64,000 nucleotides of DNA from Halioglobus maricola (GCF_009388985.1 NZ_CP036422.1:2618501-2682500); one strand, 5' to 3'; counted from the first letter of the stretch, positions 1 to 8,941 are shown. Notes: generated by a model not told the origin, from the letters alone. Translations and numbers: made by a program.

Positions 1-524
1 CAAAAGCGGTCGGCGGCAACTGGATTGAAGGCCTGCTTGAATACGCAAGCATCACGCGGCGCGCCTATGAGGCCATTGCTGAGTTGCAGGGCATCACCCT
101 GGACTATGACCTGAAGCTACCAGAACCGACAAGCAACGACCGGGAAGAATCCGCACTCAAAAAGCTCTTGGTGGATATTGAGCGACTCCCCACCTCCAAA
201 ACATTCGAGCCCTGGGAACGCGACTTGCTGCATGCTATTCCGGAATTCTTGCTCAATAACTCTCGCTATCGGAATTGGTTTGAGAGAGAGACAATCGCCG
301 ATATCAATGCCCTCACGGGGGGCAAACATGAAAACCTACAGAGCGCCGATGCCGCAGCAACAGCGCTCATTTCGGCCAATGATCCAGCCAACGACGAAGC
401 CATTGTGCGGCTTATGCACCACCGCGCGCTGCGCTTATCCATGATCATCGCAAACAGTAACCCCAATGACACAAATCCACTTTTCCACAAGCTTGATCCC
501 ATCCTCGCAGTGGCAGCTGATTAG
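1..524 (+). CDS. C-terminal part of an unidentified protein (5' end outside window)
   Basis: The reading frame is open from base 3 to the stop at 522-524, so the true start lies upstream of the window; the TTG at 84 is only an internal codon. About 173 residues are visible. They are mostly helical and charged, with no signal peptide, membrane segment or motif I can assign. I do not recognise the family. The outer-membrane protein gene starts 90 bases downstream on the same strand, but nothing links the two functionally. Coding potential is supported by the uninterrupted frame reaching the window edge; identity is unknown. Confidence 0.65.
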   Translation, partial: KAVGGNWIEGLLEYASITRRAYEAIAELQGITLDYDLKLPEPTSNDREESALKKLLVDIERLPTSKTFEPWERDLLHAIPEFLLNNSRYRNWFERETIADINALTGGKHENLQSADAAATALISANDPANDEAIVRLMHHRALRLSMIIANSNPNDTNPLFHKLDPILAVAAD

Positions 525-614
525 CGACAACACCGAACTCGAATTTTTCATCGTTTTGGATATCTCGTGCGGTACACTGTGGGGCGTGTACTTTATCTTT
601 GGAAAGAGCTACCA

Positions 615-2321
615 ATGCGACGTTTCAAGCCCCTGGCCGTTAGGTTCAATGCTCTGGTTTTATTGCTTGCGGCTTCTTTTCCGGCGTTCGCCCTTGCCGA
701 TGCTACGCCCATACTGGGCCCGATAAACAGCGACCCCCTAACCCAGCGCGGCATCAGCCCGCGCATTCTCGATGTCGCCATTGTTCCCATGTCTCAGGGG
801 CTCGGCTGGAAGAGCAAGGCCGTATACCGCCAGACTCTCCCTGACGGCTCCTCTGGCACGGAACGATTCCGGGTGATATTTGATCCAGATACTGACTACG
901 GTCGCGACCTATATATAGAGCTGGAATCTGAGCCATTGCGATCGGCGCGAAGCTATCGGCGAATTCTTGAAGTGACTCTGGGCGCAGACCAATGGCTGAG
1001 AACAGGCGATCGCCTTCACGATGCGGCCAGCATCAAACTAGTCTCCTCCGATAATGGGCAGGAAATTATCGAGTTTCGCTACGCGACACAAAGTCTCCCT
1101 ACCAGCCTCAAATGGCTGACAAAACTGGCTGGGCGAGTCTATGTACTCGATGGCCGTCTGGACCGCATAGAATTGACAGCCAGCGGAGAGATGCAACGGG
1201 AAGGGATCACTCACCAGGACCTCACAATGAAGGTCTATTTCGGCGAAGTACAGTCACCGGGTGGCCACGTAATATCAGCCATACGTGAAACTTTTCGCGC
1301 TCGCCTGGGCCGGCAGTGGGTAGATGTTGATTCCTGGGTGCGGATGCTCGAATACTCTGGCACAGATCTTGGGGATATCGCCTGGGACACCAGCAACCTG
1401 CCCATACCGGATAAAACCGAAGAGGGCCCACTCCCCGCGCCAGATGAAGCCGTGGCAGCGCTTAACAAGGATACGATGGGAAGCCTTCCTGTTATCGGCG
1501 ATATGCTAAACGACGATGTAGCAGCCGAAGATACCATTCGCCTGAACCTGCAGCGCACCCTGCCCATCTGGGCAGATGACGTACGCAAGCTAGGGTTCGA
1601 GTTACCAAAGACCTACGGATTGGGGCTGGCGGGCTACTATCAGCGCCAGGATATCGACCTGCAGGGTTTCAAAGTACAGGGCATTGACATCACTAATGAT
1701 CTACCGCTGATTGACCCCTTCGGATCCGATGTGGAAAACGAGGCCGTCACCGGCCAACTGCGCGCAGACGTCTGGGTGCTGCCGTTCCTGAACGTAAGCC
1801 TGCTACTGGGCGAACTCGAAACAGAATCCGATGTGACCCTGCGCTTTACGCCTGGGTTCCGCAACCTGGTCGGTTTGGGTGGAGGTGTCGAACTTCCGGA
1901 ATTCTATAGCTTCGAAAGCAATACCAGCGGCAGTACCGTGGGGCTTGGTTTGTTGACCGGCTTTCAGTACGAACAGCTCGTAATGTCTCTCGGGGTCAAT
2001 TATGTCGAGACTACAACCAACGAAACAAACTCTGACATAACATCGATACTCTGGCTGGGCATGGTGGGCTATGACTTCGGTGCGATCGGCCTACAAGCGC
2101 TCGCGGGCGTGCAATACCTGGATATCGAGCAGACGCTGGAAGGAAGCTTACCCCTTGAAGGCGGTCAAGCGTTAAACTTCTCACTCGACCTGGGTATCGA
2201 TGAAACCACCTTCCTGGTTGGCTTCAACAAGGACATTGGCAGCAACTGGACTTTGTCCGCATTCCTGGGCGCCAACAGTACCAAGTCTTCCCTAACCGGC
2301 AACTTTGGCTATCGCTGGTAA
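615..2321 (+). CDS. Putative outer-membrane beta-barrel protein
   Basis: This 568-residue protein begins with a typical Sec signal peptide (Arg-rich start, hydrophobic core, cleavage near ALA-DA at about residue 29). The first half has a soluble, beta-rich domain; the second half (about 330-568) alternates amphipathic strands and ends in a terminal aromatic residue (YRW), the usual signal recognised by the BAM complex. I chose ATG 615 instead of the in-frame codon at 567 because it places the signal peptide at the N-terminus and has a purine-rich ribosome site (GGAAAGAG, 601-608). The patatin lipoprotein follows after 31 bases and is probably co-transcribed. The substrate or role is not evident. 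Confidence 0.8.
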   Translation: MRRFKPLAVRFNALVLLLAASFPAFALADATPILGPINSDPLTQRGISPRILDVAIVPMSQGLGWKSKAVYRQTLPDGSSGTERFRVIFDPDTDYGRDLYIELESEPLRSARSYRRILEVTLGADQWLRTGDRLHDAASIKLVSSDNGQEIIEFRYATQSLPTSLKWLTKLAGRVYVLDGRLDRIELTASGEMQREGITHQDLTMKVYFGEVQSPGGHVISAIRETFRARLGRQWVDVDSWVRMLEYSGTDLGDIAWDTSNLPIPDKTEEGPLPAPDEAVAALNKDTMGSLPVIGDMLNDDVAAEDTIRLNLQRTLPIWADDVRKLGFELPKTYGLGLAGYYQRQDIDLQGFKVQGIDITNDLPLIDPFGSDVENEAVTGQLRADVWVLPFLNVSLLLGELETESDVTLRFTPGFRNLVGLGGGVELPEFYSFESNTSGSTVGLGLLTGFQYEQLVMSLGVNYVETTTNETNSDITSILWLGMVGYDFGAIGLQALAGVQYLDIEQTLEGSLPLEGGQALNFSLDLGIDETTFLVGFNKDIGSNWTLSAFLGANSTKSSLTGNFGYRW

Positions 2322-2352
2322 GGCGCGAAGGCCTCGACTTTGAGATGTAGAA

Positions 2353-3552
2353 ATGCGAGCTGACCCCAACCGACTTATCTTCCTGCTGGCCCTGTTCGTT
2401 CTCGCAGGCTGCAGTAGCATCGCGCGAAACCCCCTACCGGAAGAGCAACATCTACAGGCATCTGTTCTCGGGCGCAATGACCTGCGCTTCTGGGGCGACG
2501 AGCTGGACGCTGATCGCCTCTCCTGGTTAACGAAGGAGAGTGATGTGAGCAAGGAATTCCCCGGGATCATCAACCGCCAGCACGATTACCTTGTGCTCTC
2601 TGGCGGCGGTGCTAACGGCTCGTATGGTGCGGGCTTACTCGTGGGTTGGACCGACGCCGGATCGAGGCCAGAATTTACCATTGTGACAGGCATTAGCATC
2701 GGGGCTTTGACAGCACCCTTCGCTTTCCTCGGCAGCGACTATGATCCGGTGCTGACCGAGATCTATACCACGCTGGACAGCAGCAGTATCTTCGAGTTTC
2801 GCAGTGTCTTTCGCGTACTCGGGCAGGATTCACTTGCCAACACTGCCCCCATGCAGCGCACACTCGAAACCTACGTAGACGATGACGTCATAGAGGCGCT
2901 GGCACGCGAGTATCATCGAGGCCGACGACTACAGATAGGCACTACCAATCTTGACGCGGGGCGATCAGTAGTCTGGGACGTGACTCGTATTGCAGCCACT
3001 GGCCATCCTGAGGCCAAGAGTCTTATTCACCAGGTCCTTATGGCCTCAGCTGCTCTACCGGGTCTGTTCCCTCCAGTGTATATCGACGTCGAAGCACCCG
3101 ATGGAAGCCGCTACGATGAAATGCATGTAGATGGTGGCACCACCGCCCAGATGTTCTTCTATCCCAACAATGTGGATTGGGGCCAAGTCACTGAGCGCCT
3201 GAATGTCCAGGGCACACCCACCATTTATGTGATCCGTAATTCCAGGGTACGTCCCGACTATAAGACCGTCCCGCCCAGGATGAGTGCTATCGGTGGCCGA
3301 ACGATCAACTCCCTCATACGCACCCAGGGTATTGGCGACTACTACAGAATTCTTGCTCTGGCCGAACGGGATGGGCTTGATCTCGAGATTAGCTGGATTC
3401 CCAGGAGCGCTGCCTCTGATGTGGAAACAGATGAGCCATTCGATCCAGAAATGATGCGAGCGCTTTATCACTTTGGCTATAAACGGATGATCGAAGGGAG
3501 CGCGTGGAAAAATCCACGAGAGACCGGTGGCGTTCTGGAGCGCTCAAACTAG
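2353..3552 (+). CDS. Patatin-like phospholipase, lipoprotein
   Basis: A 399-residue lipoprotein with a lipobox LAGC (Cys20), so it should be anchored to the outer or inner membrane facing the periplasm. The patatin acyl-hydrolase features are all present: an oxyanion-hole loop GGGANGSYGAG (84-94), the nucleophile elbow GISIG (Ser115) and the catalytic Asp in DGG (Asp260). Patatins hydrolyse ester bonds of phospholipids or neutral lipids through a Ser-Asp dyad. The gene lies 31 bases behind a barrel-protein gene, which suggests an envelope role, perhaps lipid turnover. The actual lipid substrate cannot be read from sequence. Confidence 0.88.
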   Translation: MRADPNRLIFLLALFVLAGCSSIARNPLPEEQHLQASVLGRNDLRFWGDELDADRLSWLTKESDVSKEFPGIINRQHDYLVLSGGGANGSYGAGLLVGWTDAGSRPEFTIVTGISIGALTAPFAFLGSDYDPVLTEIYTTLDSSSIFEFRSVFRVLGQDSLANTAPMQRTLETYVDDDVIEALAREYHRGRRLQIGTTNLDAGRSVVWDVTRIAATGHPEAKSLIHQVLMASAALPGLFPPVYIDVEAPDGSRYDEMHVDGGTTAQMFFYPNNVDWGQVTERLNVQGTPTIYVIRNSRVRPDYKTVPPRMSAIGGRTINSLIRTQGIGDYYRILALAERDGLDLEISWIPRSAASDVETDEPFDPEMMRALYHFGYKRMIEGSAWKNPRETGGVLERSN

Positions 3553-3623
3553 TTTCATCCCTATCTGCTACCAGTCTCTGCCTAGCGGAGCAGAAATCAC
3601 TCGCTGTCGTTGTACTAGCTTGT

Positions 3624-4124
3624 CTAGGTTTTCCAGGGCGATTTCACTACGGGCTTGTCCTCGTTGGCTCCTCGACGCTTCACCTGTAAACCCATAAGGA
3701 AGTTTCGCAAAACCTGATCCTTGCACTCACGATAGTTCCGATGCCCGGGTCGTCTCAGGAAAGAGCTCAGCTCGTGGGCGGACAGCGCAAAATCGGCCAG
3801 CGCCATGGTCGCGATGATATCTTCCGATTTCATATTCAAGGCTATTTTTAACTTCATCAAGATGAGGTTATTGCTGAGCTGATTCTCGGGTTTGGGTTGC
3901 GGCCCATCTCTCTTGCCGCGTTTTTCGATAATAAGGCCGTTGAGAAACGTGGCCAGCATCCGGTCATTACATTCCTCAAACGCGGGATCAACATCCTTCA
4001 GGGTCCAGGCGATGATATGGCCCCGCTTCACATCTCGGCCCGCATTGGCAAAAATCTTGATCATTTTTGCGTCGTTAAAGCCAAAGATATAACGGAGGCG
4101 GCGTAATACATCATTGTTGGTCAT
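3624..4124 (-). CDS. DUF1456 (YehS-like) protein
   Basis: A 166-residue cytoplasmic protein made of two similar halves (about residues 1-70 and 85-150), each with the pattern of an initial NN-x(4)-L(R/K) helix followed by a conserved helix ending near NFL.GL. This duplicated arrangement is characteristic of the DUF1456/YehS family, whose biochemical function is unknown. The start ATG overlaps the 3' end of the upstream SDR gene by 14 bases, so the two are translationally coupled. The tail after residue 150 is basic and probably disordered. Confidence 0.85.
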   Translation of the reverse strand: MTNNDVLRRLRYIFGFNDAKMIKIFANAGRDVKRGHIIAWTLKDVDPAFEECNDRMLATFLNGLIIEKRGKRDGPQPKPENQLSNNLILMKLKIALNMKSEDIIATMALADFALSAHELSSFLRRPGHRNYRECKDQVLRNFLMGLQVKRRGANEDKPVVKSPWKT

Positions 4125-5022
4125 TGTGGCTGCCTTTCAGAATCGGTAAGTAACCGGCTTTGTAATCGGGAAATTGTAGTTTGTATCCGGTGGCATTGAG
4201 TAGCTTATTGATGCAGCGCTTGTGGCCAGTCGCGCCGCTTTTGGCCGCTACATCAGGTACACACCCCATTCTCGCAGCGAGCCAGCTTTCAACCTCATGC
4301 GCAGCGGCTGGATCGTTATCCACACCGTTATAAACCGGAAGCACCTCGTCACCCTCCCCGGCCATCTGCATCAAATGTGCAAGAAAGCCGACGCAGTCAT
4401 CGCGATGGATTCGATTGGTGTACCGCACAGGCTCGGCGGGCGCAATTTCACCTCGAGCAATCCTCGCCATTAGCCGGCTGCCCTCACCTCCATATATGCC
4501 GCCAAAACGTACTACCGTTGCCTCGTGTTGCGATGCCAGCAGACAGCGCTCTGCCTCAGCGATGGCTACTGCCCTTTCATCCATCGTGGAAAGTTCGGAG
4601 GACTCATCAACCCACCCACCTTCTTTCTCCGCGTAGACGCGTGTGCTGGACACCATGATCAGGCGCTTCGGACGGTGCTCTCCCAGACCCTGCAAAAGAT
4701 TATATGCTGCGTCGGTAAAGCCTCGTTGATAGCCCGAGATATCCCGTGTGCCTGGCGTGAATGTCGCTACAACGAAGTCCGGTTGTAGGCTCTCTGCGAA
4801 CTGGAGGCTTCCTGGCACAGTGTAATCAGCAGCAAACTGCGATATTTGTGCTCCGGGATCTGGGTGTCGTCTACAGGCGCTTATATCCCAGGTATCGCTG
4901 TAAAGCAGCCGGGCCAAGCGTGAACCCAGGTCGCCGAAGCCTACGATAAGGAGTGAGTTAGTATTGGCCAAAAGAATCTCAGATAGTGGAATGGAAGCTT
5001 TAACAGTGCTCAAGGCTACCAC
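4111..5022 (-). CDS. NAD(P)-dependent SDR/epimerase-like protein (YeeZ-type)
   Basis: An extended short-chain dehydrogenase-like protein. The nucleotide-binding loop GFGDLGSRLA lies near residues 28-37, and the strand-helix pattern of a Rossmann fold continues with a VSSTRVYAE segment where epimerases carry their catalytic Ser. The usual YxxxK pair is not evident, as in the YeeZ-like atypical group, so catalysis is uncertain. The annotated GTG start gives 303 residues with about 17 extra N-terminal residues; an in-frame TTG at 4971-4969 would start right before the first beta strand and is an equally good choice. It is the first gene of a two-gene unit with the DUF1456 gene. Confidence 0.78.
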   Translation of the reverse strand: MVALSTVKASIPLSEILLANTNSLLIVGFGDLGSRLARLLYSDTWDISACRRHPDPGAQISQFAADYTVPGSLQFAESLQPDFVVATFTPGTRDISGYQRGFTDAAYNLLQGLGEHRPKRLIMVSSTRVYAEKEGGWVDESSELSTMDERAVAIAEAERCLLASQHEATVVRFGGIYGGEGSRLMARIARGEIAPAEPVRYTNRIHRDDCVGFLAHLMQMAGEGDEVLPVYNGVDNDPAAAHEVESWLAARMGCVPDVAAKSGATGHKRCINKLLNATGYKLQFPDYKAGYLPILKGSHNDQQ

Positions 5023-5202
5023 ACAGAACGCCCTGTCATCGGCAAAATCCCGTCACTAATTAGAGTCAATGTTCCTTGTTCTGCGCCTCGGCAAGGGCTG
5101 CTCGCTGTTAACGGGGACCTGCAAGCAAGTCGTTACAGCGCGGTAAAGATGGCGGGAGTAGTACCTGGCGAAGCAGGTAAAACTGGGTAGGCGAATTCAG
5201 GC

Positions 5203-5637
5203 TCAGACCTCGGAGGGAACCAGAATCGCAAAGGCCCAACCCTGCTGCACCTGCCGTGACAGCACAGACGTTAAACGCGCCAGCCACGAGTTCAATTCCC
5301 ACTCATCGAGATTGTCGAATTGAGGCCCTATCACAATAGCTTCAGCTGCTTGGGCCTTGCCACCGACGATAAATCGGGTCTGTGACCGCTTCTGCAGGTT
5401 CTTGACCCAGAAAGACCGATCTCCCCGTGCGGTGCTGATCAATCTGTAGCGACCCAGGCGGAGGCTCCAGAGTGGCGTACTTCGTTGCTGTCCACTCTTG
5501 AATCCAACCGTTTCAAGCACCACCAGGCTGGCTGGTGCACAGCTGGGCGATCCAATACCACGGCGAACCAGTGGCTCCACAACCGTGTTTATACTGCGGA
5601 ACATGCTTTGCTCAAGCCGTTTGCTTCTTTCGTTCAT
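5203..5637 (-). CDS. Deazaflavin/FMN nitroreductase-like family protein
   Basis: A 144-residue protein with the pattern of the deazaflavin-dependent nitroreductase (DUF385-like) family: a central segment with LETVGFKSGQQRSTPL, then a second strand pair ending in SFWVKNLQK. Members bind F420 or flavin in a split-barrel fold, though many proteobacterial members have no assigned substrate. The start is taken at ATG 5637 because the longer frame to 5706 adds only a poorly conserved stretch and the family normally starts a short distance before the helix RSKRLEQ. The gene is divergent from the BLUF-EAL gene. Confidence 0.68.
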   Translation of the reverse strand: MNERSKRLEQSMFRSINTVVEPLVRRGIGSPSCAPASLVVLETVGFKSGQQRSTPLWSLRLGRYRLISTARGDRSFWVKNLQKRSQTRFIVGGKAQAAEAIVIGPQFDNLDEWELNSWLARLTSVLSRQVQQGWAFAILVPSEV

Positions 5638-5762
5638 AGGGATTCTCTTCTTGGATGTCTGTACTACGAGCAACCGGATAAGACGGATCATAAAAGGGAC
5701 CGCCACTGTCTCCTCAGAGTCGCATTATTCCCAGGCCTAATCTATAGTTATCGTATACAGCC

Positions 5763-5770
5763 GGAAAGGG
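5763..5770 (+). promoter_or_regulatory. Ribosome-binding site supporting an ATT start for the BLUF-EAL gene
   Basis: GGAAAGGG ends 8 bases before ATT at 5779-5781. No ATG, GTG or TTG is in frame between 5485 and the first BLUF strand, except codons lying inside that strand, so this site decides the start. Confidence 0.55.
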
Positions 5771-5778
5771 ATATAGAC

Positions 5779-6972
5779 ATTAAACTAGTCCACTTGGTGT
5801 ATAGCAGCACAACCTCCCCTCCTCTATGTCGCTCAGACATGGATCAATTGCTCAGTCATGCTCGAAAACGTAATGAGGCGCTCGGGATCACAGGCATGTT
5901 GCTCTACGCTGAAGGCGACTTTTTCCAGGTCATTGAGGGCCACCCCGATACAGTAGAAGAACTCTTCAAAAAAATAAGCGCAGACGAACGTCATGGCAAG
6001 GTGACAGTCATTATCCGTGAACCTATAGCACAGCGCTCATTCGCTGACTGGACCATGGGGTATGCGGATCTCTCCGCAGAAGAGGCTGAATCTGCCATCG
6101 GAGTGAATGATTTTTTCAGCAAGGGCAACTCACTCGGTGATCTCACTGAAGGGCGCGCAAAGAAACTCTTGAGCGCCTTCAAGCAGGGCCGTTGGCGAAG
6201 TCAGATACACGGCAAGAAAAGCCCATCAGCAACGCCAGCCAGGCGCGAATCAACAAGCAAGCCCGACGCACCTGCGTTTTCATATGCGTTCCAACCCATA
6301 GTGAATGCTTCAACCGGCAACATTTTCTCATATGAAGCATTGGTACGTGGCCCAAACAACGAACCGGCCGGAGAAGTACTTGGAAAGCTCACGGGGTCAG
6401 ATCAATACAAATTCGATGAGCACAGCCGCACTTTGGCTATCGAGATGGCTGCGAAACTGGGTATTGATACCAGGTTAAACCTCAACATGATGCCGCGATC
6501 TATAGAATTTTCTTCAACAGCTCTCACCTCTGTCGTTGAAACAGCGAAAGAAGTGGGTATCGAGCCAAATCGAATCGTGCTCGAAATTCTCGAGAATGAG
6601 ATCATCAACAACGTTGATCGCTTCCGCGAAGAGGTCGAGTCATACCGAATTCACGGAATTAACTTTGCGATCGATGATTTCGGCGCTGGCTACGCTGGCC
6701 TTAACCTGCTGGCCGACTTCCAACCTGACATCATCAAGCTGGACATGGCTCTCGTAAGAGGCATTGAAAGCAACGGACCTCGCCAGGCCATAGTGCGCGG
6801 CCTAACCCGAACCTGCATGGATCTCGGCATCGATATCATCGCGGAAGGCATTGAAACACAAGACGAATTCCTGTGGCTCAGAAACGAGGGTGTTGAACTA
6901 TTTCAGGGGCTTCTTCTGGCTGGGCCAGCATTCGAGCAGCTAGCGGTATCCTTCAGCCTTCCCGAGCAATGA
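5779..6972 (+). CDS. BLUF-EAL blue-light-regulated c-di-GMP phosphodiesterase
   Basis: With the proposed ATT start the protein has 397 residues, close to the known BLUF-EAL enzyme BlrP1. The BLUF domain (1-100) has the flavin-contact residues at exactly the canonical spacing: Tyr8, Asn32, Gln50, Trp91 and Met93 (AppA Tyr21, Asn45, Gln63, Trp104, Met106). After a charged linker, the EAL domain (about 165-395) keeps EALVRG (186-191), the ENE glutamate, IDDFGAGY, the IKLD lysine and AEGIET, so phosphodiesterase activity is expected. Blue light should therefore lower c-di-GMP. A frame extending back to 5485 exists but lies antisense to the neighbouring gene and lacks family similarity. The BLUF-only gene follows convergently. 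Confidence 0.9.
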   Translation: MKLVHLVYSSTTSPPLCRSDMDQLLSHARKRNEALGITGMLLYAEGDFFQVIEGHPDTVEELFKKISADERHGKVTVIIREPIAQRSFADWTMGYADLSAEEAESAIGVNDFFSKGNSLGDLTEGRAKKLLSAFKQGRWRSQIHGKKSPSATPARRESTSKPDAPAFSYAFQPIVNASTGNIFSYEALVRGPNNEPAGEVLGKLTGSDQYKFDEHSRTLAIEMAAKLGIDTRLNLNMMPRSIEFSSTALTSVVETAKEVGIEPNRIVLEILENEIINNVDRFREEVESYRIHGINFAIDDFGAGYAGLNLLADFQPDIIKLDMALVRGIESNGPRQAIVRGLTRTCMDLGIDIIAEGIETQDEFLWLRNEGVELFQGLLLAGPAFEQLAVSFSLPEQ

Positions 6973-7013
6973 CCTGGAAGCGGTAAAATCCTCCCTGACC
7001 AAGGATCTTTGAT

Positions 7014-7451
7014 TTATTTCTTCCATTCCGGAAGGTCGCGAATCATCTTGATATCGCTGATCATCGCCAGCGCCTGCCATTCCTCCAACGGGAAGTGAAT
7101 ACCGCCTTCTTCTTCCCCATACTTCTCAACCAGTTCACTCTCTATCTTCTGGTTAAAATCAAAGGCACCTATCCCGCGCATACCCCACCCACCGAAGAGA
7201 CGAGCATCGATGATGCTGTATCCAATGATACAAAGCTCCGAGTGCCTTTCATCTTTGCATATACGCTGAAAAGCAGCGTTAACGTCTTCAAAATTACCTT
7301 CAATAACCTGTAGAAAATGTGTTCTGCTGGCAAGCAAAACACCGGTGAGACCCGCGATTTCATTATTATTTTCACTGACACTGGTGATGCTGCGCACGAT
7401 CCCCCAGTTCAGAGTTTCCACGCTACGGCTTTTGTATATTAGTCTATACAT
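7014..7451 (-). CDS. BLUF-only blue-light sensor protein
   Basis: A 145-residue stand-alone BLUF protein. It has the flavin-binding set Tyr6, Asn30, Gln48, Trp89 and Met91, again with the exact 24/18/41 residue spacing of AppA. After the BLUF core a short helical cap (about 95-145) follows, as in PixD/Slr1694-type short BLUF proteins that act through protein-protein contacts. It has no output domain, so its partner is unknown. Its closeness to the BLUF-EAL gene (42 bases between the two stops) suggests either a partner or a duplicate sensor, but the two sequences differ clearly. Confidence 0.92.
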   Translation of the reverse strand: MYRLIYKSRSVETLNWGIVRSITSVSENNNEIAGLTGVLLASRTHFLQVIEGNFEDVNAAFQRICKDERHSELCIIGYSIIDARLFGGWGMRGIGAFDFNQKIESELVEKYGEEEGGIHFPLEEWQALAMISDIKMIRDLPEWKK

Positions 7452-7559
7452 ATCAGTTATCCGACTCCAAGCTACCGACTAGTCTCGGACACTGGTAGAT
7501 TAGTTGCAATAACAAAATATAAAATGGCATATGTTCCACGAATTTTACAGGAGGAAAGA

Positions 7560-8201
7560 ATGATTAAAATCTATGGCGTACATGGGTCGCCATTCGTGCG
7601 GAAAGTACTTATTGCCCTCGACTACAAGGGCATACCCTATGAAATCATCCCGCAGATGCCTTTTTCCGGCGACAAGGAATACCTCAAGATTAACCCACTG
7701 GGTAAGATCCCCACACTGGTGGATGGTGAGCTGACGCTAGGGGATTCCAAGGTGATCTGCCGCTATATCGAAAGTGCCTATCCAGAGCCGGCTTTGTACC
7801 CTACCGGCACTGCAGACAAGGCCATGGCAGACTGGTTCGAAGATCTATGCGGTGGAGCTGTAGCGGAGATGGCCGCTGGTATTTTTTTCCAACGCTTCAT
7901 GCGGCCCTTCGCATTCAAACAAGAGCCTGACGAGGAACTGGTTGCCAAAATTATCGAAAAACGTCTACCTCCGATGCTCGACTACCTGGAGGGCAAGCTT
8001 CCTGAAAAGGGCTTCCTGTTCGGCAACTTCACCATGGCAGACCTGAGCATCGTCAGCCCCTTTATCAATGCCTCCTATGCAGGCTACGAAGTAGACCCCT
8101 CTCGCTGGCCGCGCATGGCGGGCCTGATCACAGCTGTGCGGGAAGTATCCGAAGTGAAATCTGTCCTCGAAAAAGAAGCCAAGGCGTTGGGACTAGGATA
8201 G
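7560..8201 (+). CDS. Glutathione S-transferase family protein
   Basis: A 213-residue GST with a thioredoxin-like N-terminal domain (1-78) and an all-helical C-terminal domain. The N-terminal GSPFVRKV places a Ser at the usual catalytic position, and NPLGKIPTLVDGE plus GDSKVICRYIE form the glutathione-binding cis-Pro and Asp-Ser motifs. ATG 7560 is preceded by an excellent AGGAGGAAAG site, so the longer frame from 7524 is rejected. GSTs conjugate or reduce electrophiles with glutathione. It is divergent from the BLUF-only gene; an oxidative or light-stress role is possible but only inferred from position. Confidence 0.9.
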   Translation: MIKIYGVHGSPFVRKVLIALDYKGIPYEIIPQMPFSGDKEYLKINPLGKIPTLVDGELTLGDSKVICRYIESAYPEPALYPTGTADKAMADWFEDLCGGAVAEMAAGIFFQRFMRPFAFKQEPDEELVAKIIEKRLPPMLDYLEGKLPEKGFLFGNFTMADLSIVSPFINASYAGYEVDPSRWPRMAGLITAVREVSEVKSVLEKEAKALGLG

Positions 8202-8237
8202 CGAAGTTCCCGCTCGTAGCAGACCGAAGCGCGGCGA

Positions 8238-8786
8238 CTAGTTGACCACGGTCTGCATTTGCTGGCCCAGGGATGCCAGTTCTAGCTGGCCGTTGGATAT
8301 TTTAAAATGTGTTACGGAAGCATTGTCGGGATAGAAGCAGACCGTTTCCGAGCGATCGGTCAACTTGCCGACGATGGCATTGATGGCAAGAAAATGGCTA
8401 AAAATGACCGTAGTGTTGGGTAGCAAGGCAAGCTCTTGGTGTAGCGCATCTCTCCAGGCGATTAAGTAGTCTGGTTGATCACTCCACTCCCCCGCCATAA
8501 ATGCACCAAGCCAGGCCTTGCGCTCTGTCAACGCTACGCGAGCGGGAATTTCGCGATAGGTATCGTCGACAACCACAGGCTTATCCATCAGTTCAGCCAA
8601 AGCCTGTGCCGTTTCCCGGGCGCGCAGCAGTGGGCTGCTAAGCAGGCTCACATTATCCGGAAGTAGCGTCAACAAATCTGTAGCTGTGTCTCTGGCCTGC
8701 TCCCTGCCCAGCTCGCTAAGCCCAGGGTCGGAAGACTTGCCCCAATCCGTCGCTGCCTCTCCATGCCGAACTAGATAGATATCCAT
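8238..8786 (-). CDS. SixA-like histidine phosphatase
   Basis: A 182-residue histidine-phosphatase-superfamily protein with the N-terminal RHG motif (LVRHGEA, catalytic His8), an SPLLRARETA segment that supplies the second Arg, and FSHFLAINAIV carrying the second His. The size fits small SixA/phosphoglycerate-mutase-like phosphatases. SixA proteins remove phosphate from histidine phosphotransfer domains, but the superfamily is functionally broad and the substrate is not evident here. It is divergent from the metallo-beta-lactamase-fold gene. Confidence 0.85.
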   Translation of the reverse strand: MDIYLVRHGEAATDWGKSSDPGLSELGREQARDTATDLLTLLPDNVSLLSSPLLRARETAQALAELMDKPVVVDDTYREIPARVALTERKAWLGAFMAGEWSDQPDYLIAWRDALHQELALLPNTTVIFSHFLAINAIVGKLTDRSETVCFYPDNASVTHFKISNGQLELASLGQQMQTVVN

Positions 8787-8878
8787 GCCACTGCCATTCT
8801 CTTACCCGGGGAAAGAACACATTCTATAACGAATGCCAGCGACCCCTAAATCGCACCTTGTCCTCTATTCTTTGCAAT

Positions 8879-8907
8879 TTGACACAGGTAGTGCCACATC
8901 TTATGCT
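8879..8907 (+). promoter_or_regulatory. Sigma70-type promoter for the MBL-fold gene
   Basis: TTGACA (8879-8884), a 17-base spacer and TATGCT (8902-8907) form a near-consensus sigma70 promoter. Transcription should start near 8914, about 28 bases before the ATG at 8942. Confidence 0.75.
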
Positions 8908-8941
8908 CGCGACCTGAACATGATTTCCGGAAAACTGTTTC

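Noticed and set aside
5485..5778. Longer N-terminus for the BLUF-EAL protein
   Set aside because: It lies antisense to the 5203-5637 gene, has no family similarity and lacks a ribosome site; the ATT start fits BLUF spacing.
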